DNA of 64,000 nt, from contig NC_080571.1 of NCBI RefSeq assembly GCF_030247185.1, positions 105,421,128 through 105,485,127 on the forward strand, given 5' to 3'. This stretch comes from Malaya genurostris (lineage: Eukaryota > Arthropoda > Insecta > Diptera > Culicidae). How positions within the stretch are numbered: position 1 is the first letter of the stretch; each line of letters starts with the position of its first letter. Of this stretch, positions 40,747 through 54,900 are shown one piece after another. The position numbers and the translations under genes are program-made. Below the pieces are notes generated by a model. That model worked only from the letters and a program-made list of their open reading frames with translations. It was not told where the DNA came from and searched no databases.

Positions 40747-43283
40747 TCAGGTGTACAACTTTGCTTCCGCCGTTTTTTCCAAAACTAAAAGCTTTATTGC
40801 GAAAAAGTAAGCATGTATTATTCAAAGTATTGTCCGTCGCTAGCGACAACTTTCTCCCATCTTTCCGGCAACTTTTGGATCCCGGCTCGAAAAAAGGTCC
40901 TCTTTTGACGCTATCCATGAAGCAATCCATTTTTCCAACTCTTCGAAGAATTGCAAATGTTGATCTGTCAGGTCGTGTGCCATCGAACGGAATAGGTGGA
41001 AGTCAGAAGGGGCGACATCTGGGGAATACGGCGGGTGGGCCAAGACTTCCCATTTCAGCGTTTCCAGGTACTTTTCGACCACTTTTGCGACGTGAGGCCG
41101 AGTATTGTCGTGTTGAAGGATGTCTTTGTCATGTCGCTCTTGATATTGTGGCCGCTTTTCTTTTAGCGCGCGACAAAGGCGCACCAGTTGCGCTCGGTAG
41201 CGATCTCCTGTGATGGTTTTACCCGTTTTTAAGAGCTCGTAGTAAATCACACCTAGCTGATCCCACCAAATACAAATCATAACCTTGGCACCGTGAATAT
41301 TTGGTTTTGCCTTCGAAGAAGTAGCATGCTCGGGTTTTCCCCATGATTTTCTGCGTATAGGATTATCGTATCGAACCCACTTTTCATCACCGGTTACGAT
41401 TCGATGTAAAAACCCCTTACGATTTTGTCTTTGAAGCAGTTGCTCACATACAAATAGACGGCGCTCGATGTCCATCGGTTTCAACACATATGGCACCTAA
41501 TTTCCTTCTTTCTGAATCATGCCCAGGGCCTTGAGACGTTTTGAAATGGCTTGCCGACTCACTCCCAACGAATCGGCAAGCTCTTCTTAGGTTTGGCACG
41601 AATCTTCATCAAGAAATGCTTCTAGTTGTTCATCTTTGAAGGCTTTTTTCTCTTCTACCACCATGTTTGTCTTCGACATCGAAATCACCCTTTTTAAAAC
41701 GTTGAAACCACTCCCGACACGTTTTTTTAATCAGAGCAGCATCTCCGTAAGTTTCTGAGAGCATTCGATGCGCTTCAGCTGCATTTTTTCGAATTGTAAC
41801 AGAAACTTTCCGCAAATGGCGAGAATTGGCACATAAACAGACATTTTCGAGCGTGAATAATACGAAAACAAGAACAACTGTCACTGAAACGGCAATGACA
41901 ATTCGTTAGGCACTGTACACACTCACTTTGAAGGCATTGTCATCTAACACATGGGTCAATAAGTCCCGAGACTAAAGCAGAGATGGCGCTCGTAGTAAAC
42001 CAGTAACCACGTCTTTCTAGAGTACTAACCTTTGATTGAAACGGGTAAAAATTTTAAGTCGATCTGACCAGAAATAGCTGAGTTATCGAGGTTGGAGTAA
42101 AGTCGTTTTGTAGTTTGTTTAAAAAATGGAAAAAAACGAGTTCCGTGTTTTGATAAAACATTGTTTTTTAATGGGTAAAAACACCGTGCAAGCGAAACAA
42201 TGGATTGAAAAATGTTATCCGGACTCTTGTCCATCAAAAGCAACGATTTCTCGGTGGTTCGCCGAGTTTAAACGTGGTCGTACCGACACAAATGACGCGG
42301 AACGCTCGGGTAGACCTGTGGGAGCCGTTACACCGGAAAATGTGAGTGAAGTGAAAAAAATTATAATGAATGATCGTAAAGTGAAGCTCCGTGAGATTTC
42401 TGAGATGACACAGATATCATATGGAAGTGTATTTACTATCCTTCATGAAAAATTGAGCATGAAAAAGGTTTTTTTCCAAGTGGGTTTCGCGATTGCTTTC
42501 GATGGAACAAAAACAGCAACGAGTCGATGATTCAGAAAGCAGTTTATCGCTATTTACTCGCAACAAAAAAGATTTCTTGCGTCGTTACGTGACCATGGAC
42601 GAAACATGGATACATCACTACACTCCAGAGTCGAAGCGGCAGTCATCTGAGTGGCGCACAGCTGGCGAAAACCGTCCGGAGCGTCCGGAAACGCAGCACT
42701 CAGCTGGCAAAGTCATGGCGTCAGTTTTTTGGGATACGCATGGCGTGATTTTCATTGGCTACCTCGAAAAAGGTAAATCGATCAACAGTGATTATTATAT
42801 TGATTTACTGGTGCGTTTGAAGGAGGAAATCGCAAAAAAAAACGACCGCACATGCAGATAAAAAAATCCTTTTCCATCAAGACAATGCACCCTGCCACAA
42901 GTCGATGAAAACAATGGCGAAATTGAACCAATTGGGCTTTGATCTGCTTCCCCACCCCCCATACTCGCCAGATTCAGCCCCCAGTGACTACTGGCTCTTT
43001 GCTGATCTTAAAAAAATGCTCCAGGGAAAAAGATTTGGCTCAAATGAGGAGGTCATCGCTGAAACTGAAGCTTATTTTGAAATATTGAAAAATTGGAAAA
43101 ACGTTGGAACCATTGTATCACCCTAAAAGGTGATTATGTTGATGAATAAAAAAAAATTTGCAAAAAAATGTTGTTTCCATTGTTAGTCTCGGGACTTATT
43201 GATCCATGTGTTATGTATTTTGACCAGCCTTAGTCGGTACAACCACCTGTCGGGAAACGGCGGAAGCAAAGTGTTACACCTGA
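40747..43283 (-). mobile_element. mariner element A (DD34D), split by a second mariner
   Basis: Left end TCAGGTGTACAACTTTGCTT; the right end at 43283 inverts to TCAGGTGTAACACTTTGCTT. TA flanks lie at 40745-40746 and 43284-43285. Without the inner element the length is about 1270 bp, normal for mariner. The minus-strand transposase runs from about 41880 to 40840. It has an N-terminal helix-turn-helix region ('EELADSLGVSRQAISKRLKA'), the WVPYVL-type junction changed to a stop, and the triad VTGDEKW, LQHDNTRPH and APSDFHLF with 34 residues between the last two Asp. Two in-frame stops (TAA and TAG, in 41497-41630) show it is dead. The second mariner is inserted between its 5' UTR and its right TIR. 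Confidence 0.92.
41947..43211 (+). mobile_element. mariner element B (DD34D), nested inside element A
   Basis: 1265 bp. The left end ACACATGGGTCAATAAGTCC matches the right end inverted (ACACATGGATCAATAAGTCC), with TA at 41945-41946 and 43212-43213. The plus-strand transposase starts at 42126 ('MEKNEFRVLIKHCFLMGKNT'), with paired helix-turn-helix motifs ('CPSKATISRWFAEFKRG', 'LREISEMTQISYGSVFTIL') and the triad YVTMDETW, HQDNAPCH and APSDYWLF with 34 residues between the last two Asp. Frameshifts near 42480 and in the A-run near 42835 break the frame. Its sequence differs clearly from element A, so it belongs to another mariner subfamily. It is the younger of the two insertions. Confidence 0.94.
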
Positions 43284-43285
43284 TA

Positions 43286-45912
43286 GTTGTAGAATAAAAA
43301 CCGTTAGAGATACTACAATGGCGTCTTGAGTGCAGCTGTTTGATACAAGTTTCTCTACAATTCTGCAAAAGTGTGCAATCCTTTATCTTTGTTCACTCGG
43401 GAAGTAATTTCCGAATTATTCATAAACTAAAGCCACACTGATACCACCTATAATCAAGAATGGATTATTTAACCCTGGTCATTTGTCCTGATGGCATCAC
43501 AGCTCAAAAATAATGCCTTATATAGATAGTTTTGTCTCCCGAAATTGAGGACTTGAACAATTGGTACACATAGAAACCTACTTTGGGACTACTAGTCCCC
43601 GGTTCTCAGTTCCGAAAACACCGATCATAGTGAAGATAAACTCCAAAAACGGAGCTTACTTCAATTTATCTGTAACGGATAAACCGATTTTCACAAATGT
43701 TGATTTAAATTAAAGCTCTCATTGCTCTTGTGCAATATCACCCAGATCCGACTTCCGATTCCAAAAATATAGAGCGATGAGTGCCAAAACTTTTTGTGCC
43801 GTCATACAAAATGGCGATGCAAAACCGGTACGCATCGGTACGTTCTGGTATCGAAGAAGAAAACACTACCGTCTTTGCGAATGAAGTACACAGCGTGCTT
43901 TGTTCAATTTCGTATAGCGTGTACGGAAGAACGAAAATAGAGTGAAAACTTGCGTTTTTAAAACATTACCGAATTCATCTGCTGTGTTTACAAATGATTA
44001 TATTGATAATAATAACAAAAATTAAAATCCAATCACGAAGTTTCCTTATGCTGATGGAAAATTTTTGCTACCCATCTTACTTAAATTCCATGTATAGCAG
44101 TAACGGGAGCTCAGGTTTTCATTTGGTTTCATTTTCGTTTAATTCACTTAATCGACAGAATGCATCAGAGGTGAATCAACCAGATTCAATTTAAACAAAG
44201 TCTTTGTCTCTATAATCAACATTTGAATGGAACAGTTTTTTCGCTGAACGTATTATATGTTGGTTAAAATGTGTAATCATAAGGCCTGGCTATTTGATGG
44301 CCGCAAACACTTTTTACGACTGTGACGGACTCCGAGTTCCGGCTATGGAAATAGATTGTAAAAACTTCATAGGAACTTGCATCGATTTTTCATGAAATGT
44401 TAATGACAAAGACAACGTTACACCACAAGGTGGATTGAAATAGGTATTAGAATTGTTGGAAAACCGACCTCGGAGCCCCATAGTGTTATATACTATTCGA
44501 CTCAGTTCGACGAGTTCGGAAAATGTCTGTGTGTGCACTTTGCGATGATAATTTTACTGCTCGATTTTCTCAGAGATGGCTCATCCGAATAATTTTAACA
44601 AGCTTAGGTTCGTTTGAACCATTGATCCAGTTCGAAGATCAATTGGCTTTCACTTCTGGTCCCGGAGATATAATGGTATAAATGACGTAACCGACAAAAC
44701 GCGTTGTTTTTTTTTTACAAACCTAGACTCGCTTGAAAGCGTCTATTGAGTTGTGGATCAAGTTCGTAGATCAAATGGCTGGCAGATCCGGTTCCGGAGA
44801 TATAATGGTATAAGTATAATAAGCGATTGAAAGGAAAATTTAACACGTCAGATTTTTTATTAAGCATTTATTTGACATATTTAGCAAATTTTACATCGAT
44901 TTATTTGAATATTCACCTTGCAACTGAGATGCTCACTTGTCTGAAATATCATGTAAAATACTTGGTTTGCTAGAGGTTTCCATTTCAGAATTAACTGCGC
45001 TCGTTTATTCATTTATTCCGTTAGGTAAATATCAGTTTTTTTGGTTTGTCATGCAATCAACATCAAAAAGTTAACGATTTTGCATTTCACTTTCAGCCAT
45101 TTTAGCAATTTATTTATTACTATGTTGTTTGTTCAAAGGTTATTAAATCGTTTTATATAAGATTTTTGAATTTATTTTTACAATTTCCATTCCTTAACTA
45201 AATTCAAAGCGAACAAAAAGGACTCCAATGATATTAATTTTTGTTTAATTCAAGCTTACACATATCTTGACTGTGTCAAAAGCGATAATATGTTACTAAA
45301 ATGAGTGAAAGTCATTTCATTTCTTTAATTTATACTCTGCCGCAATAGAGTTAACCTGGGAAATCCCGATCGCCCGTCGTCTGGTTACTAGCAGTAACAC
45401 TTCCACTTTTTGTTTATGAAGACATTTCGAAAAGTTTTTGTCATGTCCTAGCTGATGATGCTGTTGTACGGTTGTAGTCGTGTTGTTTTATTCTGCTTGC
45501 GAGACTTTTTCCGCTAGAGACTAGTGTGATGTGATGTGTGTATAAATGGTTTCTTTTTTCTCTATATTTGAAATTATGTTAATATTTTACCGGAAAATTT
45601 TCCTTTCGCGGCGAGATTTAAGATTCAACAAAAATTGAGCTAAGCTTTACTTGTTTTGGTATCTGTTGTCTTGATTATTCCGCAGTGTTTCTATTACAAT
45701 AAATAGGTGAATGGGTTTGGTATTTTTTATTGTTTTGTTTTTGCTTTATATGAATAGAAGTGTCATTAAATATTTTCGGAAAGGTTAGCGGTTAATTGCA
45801 GTAAAATGGATGGAAATCAAATCAGCTGATCTCCGCGTACGCTAATGATTCGAAGGTTCGTGTTTTAGTCGTCTTTTTCAGTCGTTTTCTGTGGAGTATA
45901 GGAGAAGATGAC
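43286..45912. other. Intergenic/3' UTR region before the giant ankyrin-like gene
   Basis: Two related units near 44610-44690 and 44730-44815 ('gatcaattggct' ... 'cggagatataatggtataa') form an imperfect tandem pair of about 115-120 bp. The AT-rich last kilobase probably includes the 3' UTR of the minus-strand gene ending at 45913. No other gene is supported. Confidence 0.4.
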
Positions 45913-48900
45913 TCATTTTCTAAAATCTTTCATTTCTAAAGATATTACGCTCTGAGTTTTTTCTTTCGCTGACTCCTTTGCGTCATCAAACGTTAAGTCC
46001 CCTGTAAATATAACATCGAAAAGGATTCATGTAGATAATTCATACAAATATATATTCTAGCAACCTTTCAAATAGTTAACCTAGCTTTTTCTAAACGGCA
46101 TGCATGACTTTTGTAAAGCTGGTGTTCGACAAACAATAATCATATTAACAAAACTTTCTGATGAGCTCCATTTCGACTCGTAAATTGCATTAACAACGCT
46201 TTGAAGCAAAATAATAACATGATTTGAAATTTGTCTCAATAGGCCAAACCAAAAGTTATATTATATAGTTGAGCGAATAGTATTAAGTATTCGAAATCTA
46301 ACCTGGATACATTTGTCTACTTAACAGTTCGATCCCCGATATCAAGAATTCTCCCCTGGTGCTGGTTGTCGTGGTAGTACTAGTAGTCGTTGCCGATGAA
46401 CTGTCGTGATGCGATTGCATAATCTGCTGCTGCTGTTGCTGTTGGTCCGAACCTATGGTGCTTTTGAAAGACATGCTATCTTGCATACCAAAGCTATCAA
46501 AGTCGCCCACATTGTCTAGATTATCGACCATGGTAATTGATCCACAGCTCGTTATACTAGATGACATCTGTGAGTCGGTTTCGTTCTGATAGGTGGCGTT
46601 CGTTGCTGTGGAGCTTGTCTCAAGGCTCTCAGTGCTAGTTAAGAAAGCTTCCTGGCCCGTTAGAGAATCGACGGAAATATCCTTAGGCATACCGGCTTGC
46701 ATGCCGTACTGGTAATTGACCGTACTTGTTCCCGCAACAGCAGTATCTTCCACAGTCGCGCGCTGACCGCTGTGTGCCTTCGTTGGGCTACTGAATCCGC
46801 TCTTGTTCTCAATACTGTACGGTAACGAATCCAAAGAATCCCGTTTCGTTTCACTAGTTCGCGACGACATTGCACGCTGCATTTCAATAGAATCCGTACT
46901 GTCACTGCGTTGGGTTTGCTGTATCGCCATCTGTTCAATCGAATCCGAACGAGATGTGGTGACTAGTCCTGTTTTAGAGAATTCAATAGAATCGATACTA
47001 CTGGTCATAACATCTACATTATTCTTGTTATGAATTTCCAAACTATCGCTGCTGGAATGTGCCGAAGGTAGCGTATCCTTGCTGAAGGTTTGCTTTTGAA
47101 CTCGATTCCCATCTAAACTGTCTGTAGAAACAGTTAGCATATGTGAAGTGTCCTCTTCATCTAGGGTGTGCCTTATCTGACTGTCGTGGCTAACTGTTGT
47201 AACTGTCGTCGCTACGGTCGTGGTTGATGTGGAATCCTTGCTCAGTTCAGTTGTAACAGTCTTAGTTTCGATACTAGTAGTGGTAGTACTCAATCCTGAA
47301 CCACTGGTTACTGTACTGACTGCAGATATTGCTTTCACGATAGTGCCATTCGTTGGAGGACTTCGCTTGATGCCATTTGATTTATCCGATTTATTAGATT
47401 CGTCTGATCTGGATAAAAGTGCCGCTTCTTCTTTGGCCTTTATCTCAATACGTTGCGCCTCCAAACATGCCGATTCCAAACCCTCGAATTCCTTCAAGCT
47501 TGACAGACTAATATCGTCACCATGTCCTCGGCTCATAAATCTTTTCGTGAAACTGCCATTGCTTAAAGAATCCTGAGATCCTTGCTGCATTTTCCTGTTT
47601 TCAAGTGAAATAACTTGTTCCAAACTTTCAAACTCTTGCAAGCTGCTCATGGAGATATCATCATGCTCTCTCGAAGCAAGCCTTTTGGCCAGCAAGTCAT
47701 AGTCCGGAGTGCTGGAGAATGAATCCTTGATACTACCGATACGACTGCTTCCGACCTCAAAATCAGTATCTTCCTCCTTGATGTCTTCCAGCCTGTCCTC
47801 ATAAGGGTAACGGAAGTTCTGGGTTTCAGCTAATTGCATTTCGACCCATCGTTTGCTCTCCTCCAAAGGATATCCATTGTTTAGCAAATCCATCGTTACT
47901 CCGTTCGGGTCTACTTCTTCGCTGCCAGTGGGAGGACTTTCTTCTAATTCGTACATCATGTCTTCTCTCATATTTGCATACAGTGAGCCTGCATTCGTGT
48001 GTGCTGGAGCTGACTTCACCAGCAACTTTTCAACTTCTTCGTCGTGTTTCTTCTCTTTCTTAACTGGTTTGATCGATACACTCTTTCCTTCCGAATCGCA
48101 TTCGTGTGCTTCACGTGCTACTTCTTCAACGATAACGAATTCATCAGAAATATCTGGTTGCTCTAACATTTCGAACGAATCAGATCCGGCTGAATCGTCT
48201 TTGTCCTCCGTTTCATAGTCATACTTTGTTGTAATATCGCCCATTTTGGATTTATATTTCTGGTCGATAATTTCCTGATACTGCTCTTCACTTATTTTAA
48301 ATTCCTCCTGCTTAGCAAACTGAATCTTTTGCTCACTTGTAGATTCTTCTATTGTTTTTGAATATTCAGTAGGATCCTCCCGCGTCTCCATTTCTATTTG
48401 CTGAACGTCCTCCGTAACCTGGATATCCGGAATGCATGATTGTTGATACTCCTGCAACTCTTCCCTTTTACTATCCATGAGCTGTTGCGCTTCGTTCCCT
48501 TGTTCTGTCTCTGCGTGGACATCTTCTACGATCGTCTCGATTACTGCACTGGAAGGCGAAAACGAATTCCGACGATCGTATTCCATTTCCATGTCGAAAC
48601 CTTCTGCCATTATGTCTTTCTTTTTCTTTTGTCCTTGGTGTAGTGGAGCTCTGAAGGATCGCGAATATTCTGACTCGTACCTGTCATAATCGGAATCGGA
48701 CGATTCTTCTCGCATTTCATCGCGCTCGGAGCTTGATTGTCTAGCGGAAACTTCCTGTGAAATTGAATCTTCTTGCGAATCGAGTGAATCGCGCGCTTCG
48801 GCTGCAATTTCGGATAGCAATTTGCCAGGAATTGTGCTTTCGGTGCGTTTATGACCACGTTTTCTAATAGTTTCTTCAACCGTCTCGACGGGAGTTACTT

Positions 48901-51900
48901 CTGTGGTAGCTTGAGTGCTTAAAAAGTTGACATCCCCTTCCCGTAGCACTGTTGATGTTAGCGTAATATCACCTATGATTTCTTTAGTGCTACTTTTAGT
49001 GGGTGTTATGGCGTCTAGACCTATTTCGACGTGGGTTGGGAGACTCTCCGTTTTGTCCGTAAGATTTTCCATAATTGTTTCCAAATTTGAAGCACTGGAC
49101 AAGCTGATGGACAGTATGCTGCCATCTTCCATACTTGTTCCTAACTTAACCTCATCAATACATTCCGTTTTGACATCTTCCAAGCTAGAAGCCTTCATTG
49201 ATTCGACTAAATCTAATGCGGTTCCAATGCTGGAACTAAGTAACTCTGCTTGCCGTTGTGCGACGTTTTCTGTGTCTTCTTGGAACTGGAAAACTTCTGC
49301 AGAATCGCCCAGTAGATCACTGTCAAGATCGGTTGTGAAGTTCATTTCTTGTGAGCGTTTCATGGCAACCGGCATTGTACTGGATACAGAAGAAAGCTCT
49401 CCTTGTTCTCCTAGTATAGGTTTTTCACGAAGATCCTCTTCTGAATCATCGTGGATCAGCGCTGCGTCTTCTGAATCAAAGTCAATATCCATAGTCGATG
49501 GCACTAGAGTTTCCGTAGCTTCCGATTCTCCGCTTGCCAGATTACCGGAGCTTTCCGAATCGAAACTTTTCATACTGTCATGAGAGCTGACATTGTATGA
49601 GTTTAGTGTACTGACAGCGCTGTGGAATTCGGTCGAGGCGGGCAGGATCGAGTGGTCTAATGCAGTCTCGTATTCGGACGACGCATACTGTTGCATCAAA
49701 TTGTCAACATCAGATGAGAGTGGTCGGCTACTATCCGTATGCTCAAAGCTTTGATAGTGACTTTCGCCGGAACTGTCAACATCGGTTGCTGACCAACGAC
49801 TGCCTTTGATGTGTGAGGCCGTTTTGCGCAGATGTGGAGAAATTTCGAGTTTCGCTACGGAGCAGTCGGAGGACAGCGAAGTAGGTTCGCTTGGTTTCGA
49901 CAGTAACTCATATTTATCCTCGGTATCAGAAGTTTTTTGTTCAAAAGTTTGTGCCCTTGATTCACTGAGAACGGATGGTTCTGAGAGAATTGTAGTTGTA
50001 GTCACACTTTGTGGAGCTCCAGTGGAGGAAACACTTCCTTCCTCTTGTTGTGTCTCGTAAATAGGATCCTGTGTGTATTTGACAGATGGAAGAACTTTAA
50101 ACTCAAACTCCGATGGAGACTGTTTGAGCAATTTACCATCAATGACGGATTCGATGAGTTCTTCTTGAACGGCGTCAAGCGATTCTTTAACTTCTTCCAG
50201 GGTTTTCTCAATAACCAGTTCATCTATTGTGCGTTTTGTGTAATGGGAACTAGTGGAGTCGTCTTGCAGTGCCTCGACTGGTTCTGTTGGTTTCTGTTTA
50301 AGTGGTGTGGCTCCCTCTACGAGGCTGGCAACCTGAGGTTTAATTGGGGAATGCATGACTGGCTGACGGGCGGAATCAAGTCGTCTATCAAAATCCAATT
50401 CAAATGCTTTCTCGTCAGCAATGCCTTCAATCACCTCGATTACTTCTGCTTTGATTTCGGCATCAAGAGCTGTACCACTTTCTACTTCCTGTAGGGATTT
50501 TAGTGTGAAATTCTCTTCTTGCTTAATCTGTTCATGATACACTTTAAATTGATCTATTTCAGGAGCCGATTCCTGTGAACACTCGTATCCCCCGTTGTCA
50601 AATGCATAGTCTGTCCGTTTATCTGCAGATGAACGAGTAATAATGTCACTACTTCGCTCTCCAATGTAGAACTTAGTTGAGGACTGATCTTCATCGCTGG
50701 TCTCAAAATCTCCGAAATCTTTCTGAGCAGCTCCTGGAAAATCTTCCGATGCGAGTGACTCTTGGTGCTGACTCGGTTCGGGATATTGTTCAATTGAGTC
50801 TTCCGGGTGGTCGAAAAATTCAATGATGCTGGACCTCGTTTGGGTGTCGGTACGAGATGAGATGCTAGTTCTAGGCTTTGGCACTGGTAGTGGTTCCTGG
50901 CTACTGGAGAGCTCACTGATATCACCGGACACCGGTTTTTCCAGGTCAGTTTCCAGCAGAGAAGCAGCGCAATCCTCAGTGGTTTTAGCCGTCAGAGCGG
51001 ATGTAGTTAGCGAGGAGGCAACAGCAGCAGCAGAACTAGCGGTAGTGGTTGTGGTACTTGTGACACTAGTCGTCGCAGCAGAGGTATCTGCCTCGGCGGT
51101 AAGGATTGATTGCAATCTGGGCGTTGGCTTTGGAATGATAATTTCTGTTTGTTGATGCTTATCTGTTTCTATAAGAATAAAAGCGGTGAAAAAAGCGTGT
51201 TAAGGTTACGAATGGTATTGAAGTAAGTGAGATTATCGTCATTTCTGGCAGGTCGAATGGAACACTAAAACAAAACAAAAAGTCGATGAGTTCTGATTCT
51301 GGTTGAATTGCTTTTGTTAGAAACGTTCGAGAGCCGTTTGTTTGTTTAGTAAGTTAAATTTTGAGTATACGGTTTTTCGAAAAAAGCGAAACGGTTAGAT
51401 TGCCAATTTTGTGATTTATTTTCGAAAATGGAGCTCCAATGCTTTTGTTTTTTTTTGTCGTTTTGAATTTAAATTGTGGGGCAAAACAATATAATGTAAT
51501 AAAACCGAAAGAACAGAGAGACTGACATGCTTGTTAGGAACGAAACATTAGTTAGTTTTTGTGATCTAGTTAGTTGGAACGCGTGTTATTAATCTTTTTG
51601 TTTCATTTTGCTCAGTGCTACCTTGAAGATCATGATCGGGAGTACTGGAACCGAAATCGCCGGTAGTAGCAGAAATGCTTTCATCCCAGCTCATTTTTGA
51701 AAATTCACTCTGCAGCATTGAAACTTCATCTTTGATTTGTTCTATGGCTTCGTCATATTCGCGGTTCTTATCCAACAATTCTTCCGGCTCGATATCGGAC
51801 GACAGTCGCGCGAAGTGCCGATCTATCTTCTTCGCTCGGCGTTCCTTCTGCGCCGCCTCGTCGACAATGCCATCACCAACGGGTTCCCGTGAGTCGGTGA

Positions 51901-54900
51901 CCGTTGGCATGGCACCGTCTTCCGCTTCACCAGAAGGCGTAACTGTAGCGAGGTAGGCTATCAGTTGATTAGCTTCGCTAGTGTCATAGTCGGGATTGCT
52001 AATGTTATCGTCGAAAGACTTGCCTGACATAGACTCTATGGTGGGCGACTTAACGACTAGATCAGCCTCGTTAGACGACAGTATATCGCTGCGGATCGCG
52101 TACTGTTCGCTCTCCGACTGAGCCTGGGCATCGATCGCAGCATTTGCTTGCAGCTGGGATGAGCTGACGATCGAAACGCTTTGCTCCAATATACTATCGA
52201 CTAAGTTACTGGCTTCCGATTGTACTAAATTTAGATATTCTTCGCCTGAAATGAGAAAGGGATTTAGGAAAAACAGTTACAATTGATAGTGTACGGTTTA
52301 ACTGCTTTCGCAAGCTTTGCGAGCACATTGACCAACTACGGCAATGGAATTGTGATGATGATTTAACGCCTTATCGGTTACCAAAGTAACAGCGAACGAC
52401 CGTTATGAAATGAACCGTTGTGAGATGAATTATGAGTATGCATGAAATATGGTTTACGCCAGCATTTGCAATTTATACAATTTCGCTTTTTTCGTTTTAA
52501 GTTTAGAATTAGCATTTCTAGATACCCAAAAAAGTGGAGTTCATAAGGACAAATTCCATTAACTAGTGCCTAAAACCTGCGGATAAAAAACTTCGCAACC
52601 AGAATCAGTTCAAACTCAACTTGCTCTCAGCGAATGAACCGATGAGCGTATGTGTGTGTGTAAGTGCTGTCGTGTTAGTGTGAATGTAGATGTGCTCGAA
52701 TAAAATCGTATAGAGAACAATTCAGAAGAAAGACCAAAAAATGTTGAACGTTCGAAAAACACACGACAGTAAACCAACCGTAATACTAACCTTCAGAGCT
52801 TGCGGACGTATGTTTATCTTCTTGTTGTTTGTCATCTGTAATACAAATTAGAGGAACAAAAGCATAACGATAAAAGTAGGTATTCAAGGTATGTCTTAGT
52901 CGGATCGGTTCTCTGCGAACTCTTTATTGTTTATCATAACTTACAAAACGATTAAATATAGTAACAAAGTTGAAGATTACTGAATTAAATAATACATTGA
53001 TATGTATATTTATAGCATAAAGAAAAAAGTACCAACTTAACGATGACACAGCCTACTGCAACATCAAGCTATATAAAAGAACACCCGTAAGTCACGCATA
53101 CCAACCGAGTCTATAATTAAACGAAATCAATACTGCTTGGCTTAGCGAAAATAAAAAATATCAATTCGAACTGATAAATCATACCATTACTGTCAAAAGT
53201 ACACCAGTACAGTATTTAGTGCTGATTTATTGTTCCACGGCATTGCCCAAGTCATCTTCGAGAAACTCTACATCGGTGTGTATTTCTTGTAGTTCACCGC
53301 CAACCATGCCTTTCACGTCTAGCAGTTCGCTTTTGGGTCGGCTGCTTGTGTCGTAAATCTCCGAACTGCCACTTTCCTGCAGGGCTCTAGTCAACTCCAT
53401 CGGAGTGGCCGTCTGTGCCCTGGAGTAACTTTCATCGTCCCCGTCGGAAACAACCTGAATATCTTCGCAGTCCGTATTACAATAGTATGTATCAGGACCA
53501 GGCGATATTCTACGAATCATGGGAACGGGTGCCGCATCGAGCAGTCGTTCGGATGTCGGTCCATTTCGTTCTAGTGTCTTTGTAATCGACGAAAATCCGT
53601 CGTGTGAAATCTGGGGCGATTGAAATGCGCAATCATTGGTAAGTTCATCGCCGGAAAGAAATTCTACGTCAGTTTTACCGTCGTAGTCGTTTGTAGCTTC
53701 CAAACACTGTATTGTTGCCCGTCTTTGCTTTGTACGTTCAAATCCACAATCTTTAGCGTCATCGCTCAGGTACAAATCCTCTACATCCGTATTCGCTGTT
53801 TGAGCGGAATCGAGTTTCATATCTAAGAATTTCTTTCCTTTGAACTGATGGCCTGAGCTACCGTATCCATGCGCATGCTTCGGTTTGCGGCGACGTCTCA
53901 GCTCACTTCCACTGCCGCTGTTGGAAGCGCTTCGCTCAAAAAACAGATCTTCAGTATCCGTAATTGGCTCACACGTCGATTTCTTCACTTCCAGTTTTAC
54001 ATTGTTTGCACGTGTACAGTCGCTAGAGTACACATCATCGTGTACCGCTTCCGGAAGAGATTCTATAGCGTACTTGGAAGTGTCATACATCTCTTCACCG
54101 TCTTCATTATCTGACATATCTTCAACATCTGTCAACGCTTGCTCAACATCCGGAGTACGTACTGTCAACATACCCTGATTCAATGGCATTACATTCTGTC
54201 TCTGATTGCCCGATTCACCATGTTTGACAACGGCTATCTCTCGAACCGGCGAAGGCAGAAACTCATTAGTGACTATTGGTTTTTGATCTTGTTCGTCATA
54301 GTCATCACTGTCATTGAAATCTTCTACGTCAGTAGTGCCACCTGCAGCGCCTCTGCCAGGTCGAACAACGGCAATCGGTAATAGTCGCTTTCCCATTAGT
54401 TCTGTGTCATCATCACTTTCGGAGGAATCTAAATTTTCGACATCCGTTAGTGCTTCATCTGGATTTGGGGCCTGCACCATCAAAGACGATGGTCTTATTT
54501 TCTTAATTGGTTTAATGTGGACACTTCGATCATCACAGACGAACGATATGTTGATCTCCGGAAACTGGTTAGTTTTATCATCCTCAACATCACTACTCTC
54601 CATAACCAGTTCCTCTGCGTCGAACAAGACCGCTTGACGGTTCGGTGTTAGAGCACTTGCACCAGCCTTTTCATCATCCGATATAAAAAAGTTTTCATAC
54701 TCTGACTTGGGACGATCGTCAGCTCGTCGATGACACTTCCGATGGCGCACACTAGTATCTACCTCTGAATCCGATGAGCTCTCATCCGCAGCTTCTTGCT
54801 TGTGAAAATGCTTATCTTGCCTACGTCTAACTACGTTGTGAATCGCGACTGCGTCATTCTCGTTATCTTTCATTAGTATGTCATCCGGGCAGTCCGGAAT

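Noticed and set aside
42126..42530. Intact mariner transposase gene
   Set aside because: The frame leaves the transposase sequence near 42480 and again near 42835. The DNA is a near-complete but frameshifted copy.
48915..49583. Long plus-strand frame (222 codons) opposite exon D, and others opposite exons A and B
   Set aside because: They are complements of Ser/Glu-rich coding sequence, with no domain and no splice or start support. Shadow frames.
51566..51621. Stop at 51566 as a real C-terminus of exon C
   Set aside because: A gtagca donor at 51621 joins exon D in phase (G|AA), and exon D needs a phase-1 partner. Read-through is possible for a minor isoform but unsupported.
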